The notes: generated by a model not told the origin, from the sequence alone. A stretch of 64,000 nucleotides of DNA from Nitrososphaeria archaeon (GCA_029776065.1 JARVJP010000009.1:702514-766513), one strand, 5' to 3'; shown: positions 9,207-18,345, counted from the stretch's first letter. Numbers and translations are program-made.

Positions 9207-10526
9207 TTGATTGTGAAGAAGGAAGAAATAATTTCTACACTCTCTGAGTGGAACTTCTGGGGAAGAGGTCTCAGTGTTGGAAGGGAAAGGAGTTTCTACT
9301 TGAACAGAACTTTAAGTCTCTTAGAAGGAGTTGAAAAAGTAGTTTCAATTTATGGTGTTAGAAGAAGTGGGAAAAGTTTTTTACTGAGGCAAATTGCAAA
9401 AATCTTTTCTGAAAGACTTGGAAAGAATAACGTACTTTATATTAATTTCGAAGAGGTTAGATTTGGGAGCAACGAAGTTAAGGCATTGGTTGAAATCTAT
9501 GATGCATACAGGGAGTTTCTGAGACCAAATAAAAAACCAATATTAATTCTTGATGAAGTACAAGAGGTGAATGGGTGGGAAAGGTTCGTTAGAAGTTTGC
9601 ATGAAAAAAGTTAGGCTAAAGTTGTGGTCTCTGGTTCTTCGGCTAGGTTGATGAGTGAAGAGTTGGCTACACTACTGTCCGGCAGGGATGTTGAAGTTTT
9701 TCCTTTGAGCTTTAGAGAATTTTTAGAGTTTAAGGGCTTAGAAATAAGAAATGCGACTGATGCAATCATCATGAAGTTCGAAGTAATTCAGAAGCTTAGA
9801 GAGTATCTTGAATTTGGAGGTTTTCCTGAGGTCGTTTTAGAAGATAACGAAGAGAAGAAAAAAGTTATCCTTAGGCGGTACTTTGAGACCATACTAGTAA
9901 AAGATGCGGAGAGAAGATTTAAAGTAAGAGAAAAAGAAAAGCTTGAATTTCTAGCAAACTTCTATATAACGAACATTTCATCTCTTATAACTTTTACAGG
10001 TGTTTCTAAAGTTCTTGGCATACCTAAGAAAACTGTTGAAAGGTTTTCTTCTCATTTAGCGACATCTAGAGCACTATTCTTTGTTCAAAAGTTTTCACTA
10101 ACTTTAAAGGAACAGGAAAGGGCTGCGAGAAAAGTATACTCAATCGATACCGGAATGAGTAACACGGTCGGGTTTAAAATATTTGAGGGCTATGGAAAGA
10201 CCATGGAGAACGTTGTCACAATTGAGCTTTTAAGGAGGCTGTCAACATCGCCTACAGCAAAAATATATTATACAAAGGTTAACGATAAAGAAGTAGACTT
10301 CGTTATAAGGGAAGGTTTAGAAGTTAAGCAACTAATACAAGTAAGCTATGTGTACAGTAAAGATGAAATAAGCAAAAGAGAAATATATGCCTTGGAGAAA
10401 GCCAGCGAAGAACTAAAATGCAACAACTTGGTCATCGTGACATGGGATGTAGAAGGAGACATTGAAGTAAATGGAAAAATGGTAGCGCTTGTTCCCCTTT
10501 GGAAATGGCTTTTGGTCTACACATAG
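9207..10526 (+). pseudogene. AAA_14/DUF4143 ATPase gene interrupted by an in-frame TAG
   Basis: One reading frame of 440 codons encodes an ATPase of the AAA_14 plus DUF4143 family: Walker A GVRRSGKS (about residues 50-57), Walker B LILDEVQEV, sensor region VVVSGSSARL, the GRDVEVFPLSFREFL segment, then a C-terminal DUF4143 domain with a PD-(D/E)XK-like EVDFVIREG...KQLIQVSY part. Codon 136 (9612-9614) is TAG, exactly between the Walker B strand and the SGSSA strand; the frame continues without shift afterwards. No other damage is seen, so this may be a recent nonsense mutation, a sequencing error, or read-through. Translation of the second part could restart at GTG 9624. Family members are common archaeal accessory genes, and the gene is A+T-richer than its neighbours. 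Confidence 0.75.
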
Positions 10527-10633
10527 TGGTGCTATCCTCTTAACATGTGGAACGCTTAATAAATCTAATACATTCTTAGAGACTATAAAGCATTTTACAC
10601 AAAAAACTTATTTAATTGGTTTACCATTAAGTC

Positions 10634-11902
10634 TTAAATCTTCTTGATTTTATAGGTTTGTTTTAGAATTATCTGGGAGTTCGATTTGAGATCTTTGTTG
10701 AGTACGACGCCTGGTCCTACAATGCTTCTAGGCCCTATCTTTACCCCCGGCATGAGTAAGCTTCCTACGCCTATGCTTGATTCTTCGCCAACTATTGCTC
10801 CTAATTTACTCCTTCCAGTGTCAACCTTTCTTCCTCCTATGGTAACTTGCACTGTTTTCTTGTCGAGCCTGACGTTCGCTGTTAGAGCTTTGTCTCCGAA
10901 GAGGCAGTTGTCTGAGATCACACTGTCCCCTATGTAGTTTGAATGGAATAGGCTACTGTTGCCTATGTAGGCGTGCTTCACTTCTGTCGAGTAGCCGATG
11001 ATGCAATCACGTCCTATATGTGAGTAGTCTCTAACGAGCGAGTTATTACCTATAATCGTGTTTCTCCCTATATAGCATGGGCCCTTTACTACAACCCCTT
11101 CTAAGACCCTCACTCCATCCTCGACTAATAACTTCCCTGACACGGTAGCCTTATCAGAAACGAACGCCTTACTCGATATAACGCTGTCTTGCTGGCTGTC
11201 TAGAAAGTATTCTACAGCATCCAATATGTTCCAAGGATATTTTATTGAAACCCATCGGCCGTCATACGGTACAACCTTCATCCTAGCACCATCCTTTATC
11301 ATCTTGGTCAAAGCCCTCTCGTATACATCATCCTTCACACTCTGGGTACTTTTGATCTTGTCGATCAAATGCTTGGTCTCTAAATGTAGGTGTACTACGA
11401 TGTTCACTAGGTCGCTGGGCTCTCTTCCAACAGGAGGCTTCTCGTATATGCCTTCTAGCTCTCCCCTATCTCCCAAGATTAAGTATCCCCCTGGGAAGTA
11501 TGACTTGACCTTATATCCTGTTATGTAGGAGTCGAACCCTCCCACCTTTCTTTCATCGAGGACCTTGTTGTAGAGTGAAGAATCGAACAGGTCATCTGGG
11601 TTGACCAGTAAAATTTCTTCATCTGATATGATATCTTCTGCTGAGAGTAGTGCGTCGGCCATACCCTTAGGTTCCTTCTGCACGGCGTACTCCGCATCAA
11701 CCTTCGTTCTTTGGCATATAGACTTAATCTCAGAAATTATCTGCTGGATGCAGATGAACACGAAGTTGTTTAATCCAGCTTTTCTAGCCCTATCTATTTG
11801 GTGTTCGAGGAGGGTTTTTCCTAAGAACTCTAATAAACACTTATCCCTCGTAATGGGGAACATTCTCTTCCCGATTCCACCACATAGGAAGACAACCTTC
11901 AA
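10634..11902 (-). CDS. Sugar-1-phosphate nucleotidyltransferase with left-handed beta-helix
   Basis: A 422-aa two-domain enzyme. The N-terminal nucleotidyltransferase has the pyrophosphorylase loop CGGIGKRMFPITRDKCLLEF (residues 7-26), the DD motif NPDDLF, and EGIYEKPP. Residues about 245-415 are hexapeptide repeats of a left-handed beta helix. Archaeal homologues make UDP- or dTDP-activated sugars (GlmU-like or glucose-1-phosphate thymidylyltransferase), sometimes with acetyltransferase activity; which sugar is used here cannot be read. TTG start at 11902 because the protein begins directly with the beta strand KVVFLCGG. It fits with the glycosylation genes 3-6 kb away. Confidence 0.85.
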   Translation of the reverse strand: MKVVFLCGGIGKRMFPITRDKCLLEFLGKTLLEHQIDRARKAGLNNFVFICIQQIISEIKSICQRTKVDAEYAVQKEPKGMADALLSAEDIISDEEILLVNPDDLFDSSLYNKVLDERKVGGFDSYITGYKVKSYFPGGYLILGDRGELEGIYEKPPVGREPSDLVNIVVHLHLETKHLIDKIKSTQSVKDDVYERALTKMIKDGARMKVVPYDGRWVSIKYPWNILDAVEYFLDSQQDSVISSKAFVSDKATVSGKLLVEDGVRVLEGVVVKGPCYIGRNTIIGNNSLVRDYSHIGRDCIIGYSTEVKHAYIGNSSLFHSNYIGDSVISDNCLFGDKALTANVRLDKKTVQVTIGGRKVDTGRSKLGAIVGEESSIGVGSLLMPGVKIGPRSIVGPGVVLNKDLKSNSQIILKQTYKIKKI

Positions 11903-12018
11903 TGTTGAATCATCCTGCTTACACTTCTATATCTAAAAGGCTATTTAGTTATTTCTAAGGATAATAGTGTCCAAAGCATTTTATATACCACCTTATTCTA
12001 CAACATTACAGGTGTTTA

Positions 12019-13059
12019 ATGGTGAAGGCTATAGGAAAGACCAAGAAGACCCCTGGAATTGAAGTCATCGATATCGAGGAACCAGCTCTCGGCCCTGAAG
12101 ACGTGCTCGTAAGAGTTAAGGCTACTGCGATCTGTGGTACAGACCTCCACTACTACCATTGGGATGCTTACGCTGAAAGGCATAACCCAGGCCTACCACG
12201 TGTCCTAGGGCATGAGTTCTGCGGCGACGTCATAAAGATTGGTGAAAACGTCAAAACGCTACATCCTGGGGACAGGGTCTCTGGTGAGACACACATACCG
12301 TGCAAGTCGTGTATATTCTGCAGAACTGGTAAGATGCACATCTGCAAGGATATGAAGATCTTCGGTGTTGATACTATATACGGCTCCTTCGCCCCATACA
12401 CAGCATTGCCAGAGGTTACAGCGGTCAAGATACCAGACGAAATCCCTTATGAAGTGGGTGCTGTGCTAGAACCTCTAGGTGTAGCAGTGCACGCTGTTTC
12501 TGAGGCGCAGATACGTCCAGGAGACTTCGTGGTAGTGATGGGCTGTGGTCCTATCGGTGTGTACGCGCAACAGCTCGCTAAACTAGCTGGCGCATCCAAG
12601 ATTATCTCAACGGACGTGAAGGACTACAGGTTGAACCTCTCAAGGAAGGCTGGTGTGGGTGAGGCGATCAACGTTCTACGATCCGACCCTGTGGCTAGGG
12701 TGATGGAGCTCACGAATGGGGTAGGCGCTGACGTAGTCATAGAAGTGTCTGGTGCTAACTCCGCTATCAAGCAGGCTCTTGACTCTGTCAAGAGGACAGG
12801 AAGAATCGTTCTAGTCGGGACTGCTCATAAACCAACTGAGGTCGACACAACGAACTACCTGATTTATAAGGAGATAAAGATGAGTGGAATAACTGGCCGA
12901 CTTATGTTCGACACCTGGTATCAGTCGATAAAGATAGCTGTGAACAAGTTGATCGACCTAGGTGTTGTGACGACCCACAGGTTCGAGTTGGATGATGCTG
13001 AGGAAGCATTTAGCCTGATTGACAAGGGGGAGGGAGGAAAGGTCGTATTTCTCCCCTAA
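12019..13059 (+). CDS. tdh: Zinc alcohol dehydrogenase, L-threonine 3-dehydrogenase-like
   Basis: A 346-aa medium-chain dehydrogenase. Catalytic zinc ligands C39, H64 and E65 (CGTDLH; GHEF), structural zinc cysteines C95, C98, C101 and C109, and a Rossmann motif VVMGCGPIGVYA are visible. The stretch SGETHIPCKSCIFCRTGKMHIC followed by IFGVDTIYGSFAPY is very like threonine 3-dehydrogenase, which oxidises threonine to 2-amino-3-ketobutyrate with NAD+; a sorbitol- or glucose-type dehydrogenase is the alternative. AGGTG at 12010-12014 is a Shine-Dalgarno-like site 4 nt before the ATG. A TATA-like TTTTATATAC lies at 11979-11988. Confidence 0.85.
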   Translation: MVKAIGKTKKTPGIEVIDIEEPALGPEDVLVRVKATAICGTDLHYYHWDAYAERHNPGLPRVLGHEFCGDVIKIGENVKTLHPGDRVSGETHIPCKSCIFCRTGKMHICKDMKIFGVDTIYGSFAPYTALPEVTAVKIPDEIPYEVGAVLEPLGVAVHAVSEAQIRPGDFVVVMGCGPIGVYAQQLAKLAGASKIISTDVKDYRLNLSRKAGVGEAINVLRSDPVARVMELTNGVGADVVIEVSGANSAIKQALDSVKRTGRIVLVGTAHKPTEVDTTNYLIYKEIKMSGITGRLMFDTWYQSIKIAVNKLIDLGVVTTHRFELDDAEEAFSLIDKGEGGKVVFLP

Positions 13060-13138
13060 AGGGGCACGTATTTGCGTGATAAGGGTGATTATACGCTTCG
13101 AAAAGTAAGACGTTCTTAATCATTCAGCCTCATCGCTA

Positions 13139-13597
13139 CTACGGTTGGGGAGCGGATCTCCAAGCTTCTAGCGCTTCATACCAGAATATGGTTGATGCGG
13201 ATGCTAATAGCACTAGAAGAAGTAGGGTGACGGGGACAGAACTGTACATGTGTATGGTGATCATCGCTATGTATATCGTGAAGACTGTGAAGAAGACCGC
13301 GTACATGACAAACCTTGGAACCATCAGCGTGCCTACACGCAAAAAATCACGCATGAACGTCACCTTTACTTCATCGACGACTTCGTATACCCCCTTATCT
13401 TCCTTTATAAGGCCCATCTCTTTCAGTTTGTTAAGATGGTATTGCGCGAGTGATGGATTCGAAAGGTGTAGTGCGTGTTGTACCTCCCTTACTCCAACCT
13501 TTCTCTTTTTTAACGCGTAGATGTACACTCTTAAGGTGTTGCCCTTTAACTGCGCCTCAACCTTTCCCCTTTCCATGAAGCTATGCGATATAAGCAT
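13139..13597 (-). CDS. Membrane-anchored winged-helix transcription regulator
   Basis: A 152-aa protein with an N-terminal ArsR/MarR-like winged helix (residues about 15-72; recognition part SNPSLAQYHLNKLKEMGLI) followed by two hydrophobic helices (about 91-112 and 118-138). It is therefore probably a regulator tethered to the membrane, a type frequent in archaea. It is transcribed divergently from the DUF4382 surface protein, and a perfect 16-bp palindrome lies 20 nt upstream of its start, making autoregulation and control of the neighbour likely. Confidence 0.8.
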   Translation of the reverse strand: MLISHSFMERGKVEAQLKGNTLRVYIYALKKRKVGVREVQHALHLSNPSLAQYHLNKLKEMGLIKEDKGVYEVVDEVKVTFMRDFLRVGTLMVPRFVMYAVFFTVFTIYIAMITIHMYSSVPVTLLLLVLLASASTIFWYEALEAWRSAPQP

Positions 13598-13616
13598 CGT
13601 TTATTACTTTTTTGGC

Positions 13617-13632
13617 GTTCAACATGTTGAAC
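13617..13632. promoter_or_regulatory. Perfect 16-bp palindrome, probable operator
   Basis: GTTCAACATGTTGAAC is exactly self-complementary and sits in the short gap between the divergent regulator (start 13597) and surface-protein gene. Related half-sites follow: GAACATT at 13637-13643 and AATGTTGTTC at 13653-13662. This is the expected form of a binding site for a dimeric winged-helix protein. The link to the neighbouring regulator is inferred. Confidence 0.6.
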
Positions 13633-13673
13633 GGGTAGAACATTATTTTCTAGAATGTTGTTCAAAAACGCTC

Positions 13674-13681
13674 TATTATAT
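13674..13681 (+). promoter_or_regulatory. TATA box of the DUF4382 protein gene
   Basis: TATTATAT is centred about 28 nt before the ATG at 13706. It supports that ATG as the start rather than the in-frame ATG at 13655, which lies upstream of the box. Confidence 0.5.
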
Positions 13682-13705
13682 TCTATTAATCAAAAATTAA
13701 ATGCT

Positions 13706-14935
13706 ATGAGCACAAAAAGGAACGTGTTAATATCAGGTGGTCTCGCACTAGTAATCACACTTTCATTGATAGCAGCGATATCGATGACCGGGTTCACACC
13801 ATATGTGACAACAACACCGACTACAACGTCTCCGTCAACGACCAGCACCTCTACCATTTCTACAACATATTCTACTTACACATCTACAACGACTATCACA
13901 ACCACTGTTACAACCCAGCCTACGACGACAACCACGGTGCCAAAAGGAGGAGTCCTATCCATACTTCTAACAGACCCTCCCACACTGCCAGAGGGCATCA
14001 CAGCGGTGTACATTACATATAGTGGTCTAGCGGTCCACGCGGCAGAATCGAATCAAACACATGGCTGGATCGAGGTTGGAGGTGAAGGAACCGTGGATCT
14101 ACTAGGTCTAATCGACGTTAGTCAAACAATTTCATCCGTTAACATGGAAAGTGGCAAATATAACTTGCTCAGATTCAACATAACCTCATCTAGGGTCGTG
14201 TTCGATGGCAAAGAATATCCAGCGGTTGTTCGAACCGGCAACATAACAGTTCCAATAATAGGAGGAATAGAGGTAAAAGATGATGAGCCAAGCGCCACAA
14301 TAATCGACATCTACCCTACGGTCTTCAACATTGGTAGTAAGTTGGAGCCTGAGTTCGTAATCAGCGCCGTTGCCAGAGCCTATCCTGTTCCTGAAGGAGA
14401 AAGCGAGGAAATTCACCATATTGGATTCAGAATGAGCTTAGGAAACAGGGAATGGTGGAGGAGACTTAGAGAACGGTTCACGTCTGAGATAGGGATAACA
14501 TCTGCTTCGCTATCAAGTAATTCTTTGGCGATAACTGTAAAAAACACTGGGAACGTTAGCGTAAATCTGAAACTTGTTATAATATCGCAGCTGACAACCA
14601 TGCCCAAAATTTGGAATACAACCTTTGAAACACCGGTCTTCTATGAAGCCGCTGTGTTCTGGGTGAGTGAGGATGGAAGCCTTGAACCAATAATGCTTGT
14701 TCACAACCGAACCAAGACAGAAAACAAGGCTCAAATAGTGTTCTCAGGAAGGGGCTACAATCTTACAGTCGGTCAACAAATAGAATTGGCGTACAATGGT
14801 GAGATAGTCTTCGGATTCGGACTCCCCATAGGCGGGGCACCATTCAAACCAACAAACGTGGTGTCTGGCACAAAATACCTCATAACAGTGATAGGAGACG
14901 GAGCCTTGGCAAGAGCAACGGTTGTAGCGAGTTAG
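13706..14935 (+). CDS. DUF4382 cell-surface protein with Thr/Ser stalk
   Basis: A 409-aa exported protein. Right after the start is a hydrophobic segment (ISGGLALVITLSLIAAISMTG) acting as signal anchor, then a stalk of about 45 residues almost all Thr, Ser and Pro, then a DUF4382 domain (GGVLSILLTDPP, VYITYSGLAVHAAE, VDLLGLID, YNLLRFNITSS). A second beta-rich domain fills residues about 245-409. DUF4382 proteins are surface proteins of unknown function. Many N-glycosylation sequons (NIT, NTS-like) and the Thr stalk make it a good glycoprotein candidate; the PMT and Dol-P-Man genes are next door. TATA spacing favours this start; an in-frame ATG at 13655 is the alternative. Confidence 0.8.
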   Translation: MSTKRNVLISGGLALVITLSLIAAISMTGFTPYVTTTPTTTSPSTTSTSTISTTYSTYTSTTTITTTVTTQPTTTTTVPKGGVLSILLTDPPTLPEGITAVYITYSGLAVHAAESNQTHGWIEVGGEGTVDLLGLIDVSQTISSVNMESGKYNLLRFNITSSRVVFDGKEYPAVVRTGNITVPIIGGIEVKDDEPSATIIDIYPTVFNIGSKLEPEFVISAVARAYPVPEGESEEIHHIGFRMSLGNREWWRRLRERFTSEIGITSASLSSNSLAITVKNTGNVSVNLKLVIISQLTTMPKIWNTTFETPVFYEAAVFWVSEDGSLEPIMLVHNRTKTENKAQIVFSGRGYNLTVGQQIELAYNGEIVFGFGLPIGGAPFKPTNVVSGTKYLITVIGDGALARATVVAS

Positions 14936-14948
14936 GGCCACCCCTCTC

Positions 14949-14953
14949 TTTTT
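14949..14953 (+). terminator. T-tract after the DUF4382 gene
   Basis: A short run of T residues starts 14 nt after the stop codon, the type of signal that ends archaeal transcripts. Weak on its own. Confidence 0.3.
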
Positions 14954-15024
14954 ATTAAGCATCTTATCATTTAGATACAACTTTAGAAACGTTGTTGAAA
15001 TAGTATTTAAGAGGATTTAATCAT

Positions 15025-16461
15025 CTAAAGCTTCTCTATTTGGGTAGGTTTCTCAATAGGTGTAGCTCTCTTAAGGCGTCTAATGGTTTGTCTAAGGTAG
15101 GAGTAATAGAACTTTATTGCGTCTTTGTACATGCTTGGTTCACCAAGGTAGTAGATTGCTAACGCTGTTAGAACATACGCCATAGGGGAGAGTGTTATCA
15201 CATAGAAGCTGTAGAGGGTCTTGTTCCCTAGGAAATAGACTGTCACATACCCTAGGAACGTCGACCCGAACCAGAATGCTGGCACTAAGTAATTAGACTT
15301 GCCTTTAGCGTAAAGGTATGGTATGAATATCAGCATCAACACTGCGATTAGGTATATAGCTGGGTTGACCCTCGCTGCTAAATCAGGGTTGAAGTGCAAA
15401 GGAAAGGGGTTCTCGTTGTAGAACCATCCCCATGGTGTTGAAACAGGAGGCCCCTCTGGGCGTGGTGAGACATGCCACTTTAAGCCATTTATTACTGTAT
15501 CAAACCAACCCTGTATCCCCCATTTAACTATCATAGGTAGGTTTGTTGTGACCCAAACCAAAAAGGGCACTATGATAGAGTAGACCAACGCCTTTAGCAT
15601 GTTGAAGTTGAGGATCAATAGTAAGAATAGTAAGGCTACTGCTGGGAAGACTCCTGTTAGCTTAGATGAAGTAGCCAACCCTATCGCAACACCTGAGAGT
15701 AGGTATTTTCCTTTTATAGCCAGCCAAGCTGAAAGCGTTAAAAAGAATGCTACATATATGTCCAACATGCCAATAGAGGACATGGATTTGAAGACTACGT
15801 CGGTAAAGACGCATACAACTACAATAAAAGCCAAGATCTCTTGTTGGGTGAGCTTGATGACTATTAGGCAGATTAAGAGGAAGGTCAAGGTTCCCATTAT
15901 TATGCTAGGCATCCTCCAACTTATGGGGTAATCCCCTAGTATGAACATAGATAAGCCTATGATGTACTTCACGATTGGAGGGTGTTCTGTGTTAAGGTAG
16001 TGTTCGATTGCGTTGTTGTCCGAGTAGTGGTAGCCACTCTGTACGATCTTTATTCCATCGAAAGAGCTTGTGGTCAGGTTTCGATCAAGAGGCTTCTTTG
16101 TTACGATAGCATATGCAGCAGTATTATTATACGTCATAGTTATCCTTCCGTCAAATCTATCCTTTAGGAAACTCTCCAGCTCTGATCTAACGTTGTCTCG
16201 GGTGTAGGAGTTGTAGAAGAAGAGGCTGTAATGGTATTCGCCATTAGAATCCACGTACGAAGGTTGTACGTTAAATATTTCTCTGAGGAGGTTTCTCGCT
16301 GATGTAACATACCAAGTTTCGTCAGAGACGTACCCTATGGTCCCCTGGATCTTCGTAGCCGTATCGTAAGAAAGATATGAGAACGCGAGGATGGAAGCTG
16401 TTAGTAGCGTTACAACTATCTTGCCTACTCTGTCCATGTTAACCCTTCCGAATCTTTTCAT
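15025..16461 (-). CDS. PMT-family dolichyl-phosphate-mannose glycosyltransferase (GT39-like)
   Basis: A 478-aa polytopic GT-C enzyme. After a first membrane helix, the first extracellular loop has DETWYV (about residues 46-51), the acidic site of PMT enzymes; a second loop carries EHPPIVKY, and SSIGMLDIYVAFF precedes further helices. About ten membrane segments are visible. PMT enzymes transfer mannose (or another hexose) from a lipid phosphate carrier to Ser/Thr of exported proteins. The upstream gene, 12 nt away on the same strand, makes the lipid-linked donor. The C-terminal cytoplasmic tail (RRLKRATPIEKPTQ) is basic. Confidence 0.85.
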   Translation of the reverse strand: MKRFGRVNMDRVGKIVVTLLTASILAFSYLSYDTATKIQGTIGYVSDETWYVTSARNLLREIFNVQPSYVDSNGEYHYSLFFYNSYTRDNVRSELESFLKDRFDGRITMTYNNTAAYAIVTKKPLDRNLTTSSFDGIKIVQSGYHYSDNNAIEHYLNTEHPPIVKYIIGLSMFILGDYPISWRMPSIIMGTLTFLLICLIVIKLTQQEILAFIVVVCVFTDVVFKSMSSIGMLDIYVAFFLTLSAWLAIKGKYLLSGVAIGLATSSKLTGVFPAVALLFLLLILNFNMLKALVYSIIVPFLVWVTTNLPMIVKWGIQGWFDTVINGLKWHVSPRPEGPPVSTPWGWFYNENPFPLHFNPDLAARVNPAIYLIAVLMLIFIPYLYAKGKSNYLVPAFWFGSTFLGYVTVYFLGNKTLYSFYVITLSPMAYVLTALAIYYLGEPSMYKDAIKFYYSYLRQTIRRLKRATPIEKPTQIEKL

Positions 16462-16473
16462 ATATATCTTAAC

Positions 16474-17520
16474 CTAAGACCAGATCACGGTCTCGCTGAA
16501 CAGGTAGTTGGCTGCGAAGCCTAGCAGTATCCCTATCGCATCTGAAACCAGGTAGTGGACTCCAACCCAAACGAGCACCGCAAGAGTGGCGTAGTTTACT
16601 ATTGGCCCTATCGCTGAGCCATGGCACTTTATCAACCTATACACGAACCTACCTCTCCTCCTGTCCTTGAACGTCCAGAAGTCGTTAAACAGGAAGTTGC
16701 TTAGTATAGATAGCTCTATCGCCACCACACCCGCTACCAGCTCAGATACGCTGAGAAAAGACACCAGGTACCAGAGCGTGCCTAGGTTTACGAAGACTCC
16801 GGAGATGCCTACTGCCATGAACTTGAATGTTCTATAGTTCGAAAGCCGGATCACCTGCATCAGGTAATTAAATATCTCATTTAACCTCATCTTGCTCTCC
16901 CCTGCTTCTCTAGACTTAAACGTATACGGTACTTCTACAACCTTGTCATACTTGCCTTTAACGAGTATTTCGATAAGAAGTTTAAACCCTCTCGCATTGA
17001 ATCGAACTCCATCAATAACGTCCTTCTTAAATATGAAGTAACCTGATTGTGTGTCCTTAACGCTTCTTGTTTTAGGTAGAAGAATGTGTGATAACCATAA
17101 TGCACCCTTTGAAATCAACCTTCTTGTAAAGGACCAACCTTCAACCCTTCCACCTTCAACATACCTTGAAGCGATTACGATATCGTATCCCTCTGACGCT
17201 TTCTCTAGCATGGTCTTTAATAGCTCAGGTGGGTGTTGGAGGTCAGCATCTATGACGCTTACAAATTCGCCCTCCGAAGCTGCCGCACCGTCTAAGATGG
17301 CCGTTCCAAGGCCAAGTTTACCTGGGCGGTGTACAACCTTCACATTCAAATGCTTTGAAGCTATCTCGTCAGCTAGCTGCCCTGTCCCATCAGGGCTATT
17401 ATCGTCAACAACTATAATCTCAAAATCAACGCCTTCTAAAGCTTTAAAGATTTTATCTGTAAGCCTCTTAAGGTTCTTCTTCTCGTTATAGGTTGGTACT
17501 ATGACTGATATCTTGTGCAC
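16474..17520 (-). CDS. Dolichol-phosphate mannosyltransferase with GtrA-like membrane domain
   Basis: A 348-aa protein. The N-terminal GT2 domain begins KISVIVPTYNEKKNL and has the VDDNSPDGTG loop and the metal-binding DADLQHPPE motif (about 93-101), typical of DPM1. Residues about 235-348 form four membrane helices of the GtrA/DPMS type. It should load mannose from GDP-mannose onto dolichol phosphate at the membrane. GTG start at 17520, chosen because the protein begins directly with HKISVIVP. It leads an operon with the PMT gene and supplies its donor. Confidence 0.9.
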   Translation of the reverse strand: MHKISVIVPTYNEKKNLKRLTDKIFKALEGVDFEIIVVDDNSPDGTGQLADEIASKHLNVKVVHRPGKLGLGTAILDGAAASEGEFVSVIDADLQHPPELLKTMLEKASEGYDIVIASRYVEGGRVEGWSFTRRLISKGALWLSHILLPKTRSVKDTQSGYFIFKKDVIDGVRFNARGFKLLIEILVKGKYDKVVEVPYTFKSREAGESKMRLNEIFNYLMQVIRLSNYRTFKFMAVGISGVFVNLGTLWYLVSFLSVSELVAGVVAIELSILSNFLFNDFWTFKDRRRGRFVYRLIKCHGSAIGPIVNYATLAVLVWVGVHYLVSDAIGILLGFAANYLFSETVIWS

Positions 17521-17540
17521 GTGGTTTAGCCGCTCTCTGA

Positions 17541-17550
17541 TAAATATAAA
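17541..17550 (-). promoter_or_regulatory. TATA box of the DPM/PMT operon
   Basis: On the minus strand TTTATATTTA lies about 25 nt before the GTG at 17520, fitting a leaderless transcript. Confidence 0.5.
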
Positions 17551-17565
17551 AGTTTTAGAGGAAAT

Positions 17566-17574
17566 CTATAAAAG
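17566..17574 (+). promoter_or_regulatory. TATA box of the ABC-2 exporter operon
   Basis: CTATAAAAG about 44 nt before the ATG at 17614. That spacing leaves a short leader carrying AAAGGT (17607-17612) as a possible weak ribosome-binding site. Confidence 0.4.
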
Positions 17575-17613
17575 ATTTATTAAGTGAACTTCCAAAAGCT
17601 TCTGTGAAAGGTT

Positions 17614-18345
17614 ATGAACGTAGCTATTAACATAGAGAACTTGGTCAAATCGTTTGGAACCAAAAAGGCTGTAGACGGTCTCTCCCTCCAAGTCATGGAG
17701 AACGAGATCTTCGGGCTTATAGGTCCGAACGGTGCTGGGAAGACGACTACTCTGAGGATTATCGCCACCCTCTTGAAACCAACTTCGGGTAAGGTAAGAA
17801 TCTTTGGCCACGATGTTGTAACCGAACCTGAAAAGGTTCGAGAATTGATCAGCTACCTTCCTGAAGAGTCTGGCGCTTATAACAACTTGAGTGGGATGGA
17901 GTATCTTAGGTTCATGGCTTCTTTCTACTCGAATAAGAACGATCAGATAGATTCGATCGTTAAGGAGGGGACTGAAATTTCAGGGTTAGAGGATAGGTTG
18001 AAGGATAAGGTTAAGACCTACAGTAAGGGTATGAAAAGAAGGCTTCTTGTAGCTAGAGCTTTGATGATTAGGCCCAAGCTCGCTATACTCGACGAGCCCA
18101 CAAGTGGGTTAGACGTGTACTACGCCCACTATGTTAGAGATATAGTAAAGGATTACGCTGAGAGACGAGGGGTCACGGTCCTACTCTCAAGCCACAACAT
18201 GCTTGAGGTACAATACATGTGTACTAAAGTCGCTTTGATAAATAACGGTAGGATCGTAGAGCAAGGTGACCCCAAGAATTTGATGGAAAAATATTCATCA
18301 AGTAACCTCGAAGACGTCTTCATAAAGGTGAGCAGATTTGCCTAA
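17614..18345 (+). CDS. ABC transporter ATP-binding protein (ABC-2/NatA type)
   Basis: A 243-aa ATPase with Walker A GPNGAGKTT (about residues 36-44), Q-loop YLPEES, signature YSKGMKRRL, Walker B LAILDEPTSGLD and the switch histidine in LSSHNM. It belongs to the group that works with ABC-2 permeases (sodium, drug or lipid exporters such as NatA/CcmA). The stop codon overlaps the start of the permease by 8 nt, so the two form one exporter. Substrate unknown. Confidence 0.92.
   Translation: MNVAINIENLVKSFGTKKAVDGLSLQVMENEIFGLIGPNGAGKTTTLRIIATLLKPTSGKVRIFGHDVVTEPEKVRELISYLPEESGAYNNLSGMEYLRFMASFYSNKNDQIDSIVKEGTEISGLEDRLKDKVKTYSKGMKRRLLVARALMIRPKLAILDEPTSGLDVYYAHYVRDIVKDYAERRGVTVLLSSHNMLEVQYMCTKVALINNGRIVEQGDPKNLMEKYSSSNLEDVFIKVSRFA

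Noticed and set aside
9207..10526. Genome-wide reassignment of TAG to a sense codon
   Set aside because: Many ordinary genes here end in TAG in natural positions (for example the Lhr gene at 287 and the HD gene at 5676), so TAG works as a stop; only local read-through remains possible.
13800..13930. Second low-complexity AC-rich tract
   Set aside because: It encodes the Thr/Ser stalk of the DUF4382 protein; not a separate repeat or CRISPR.
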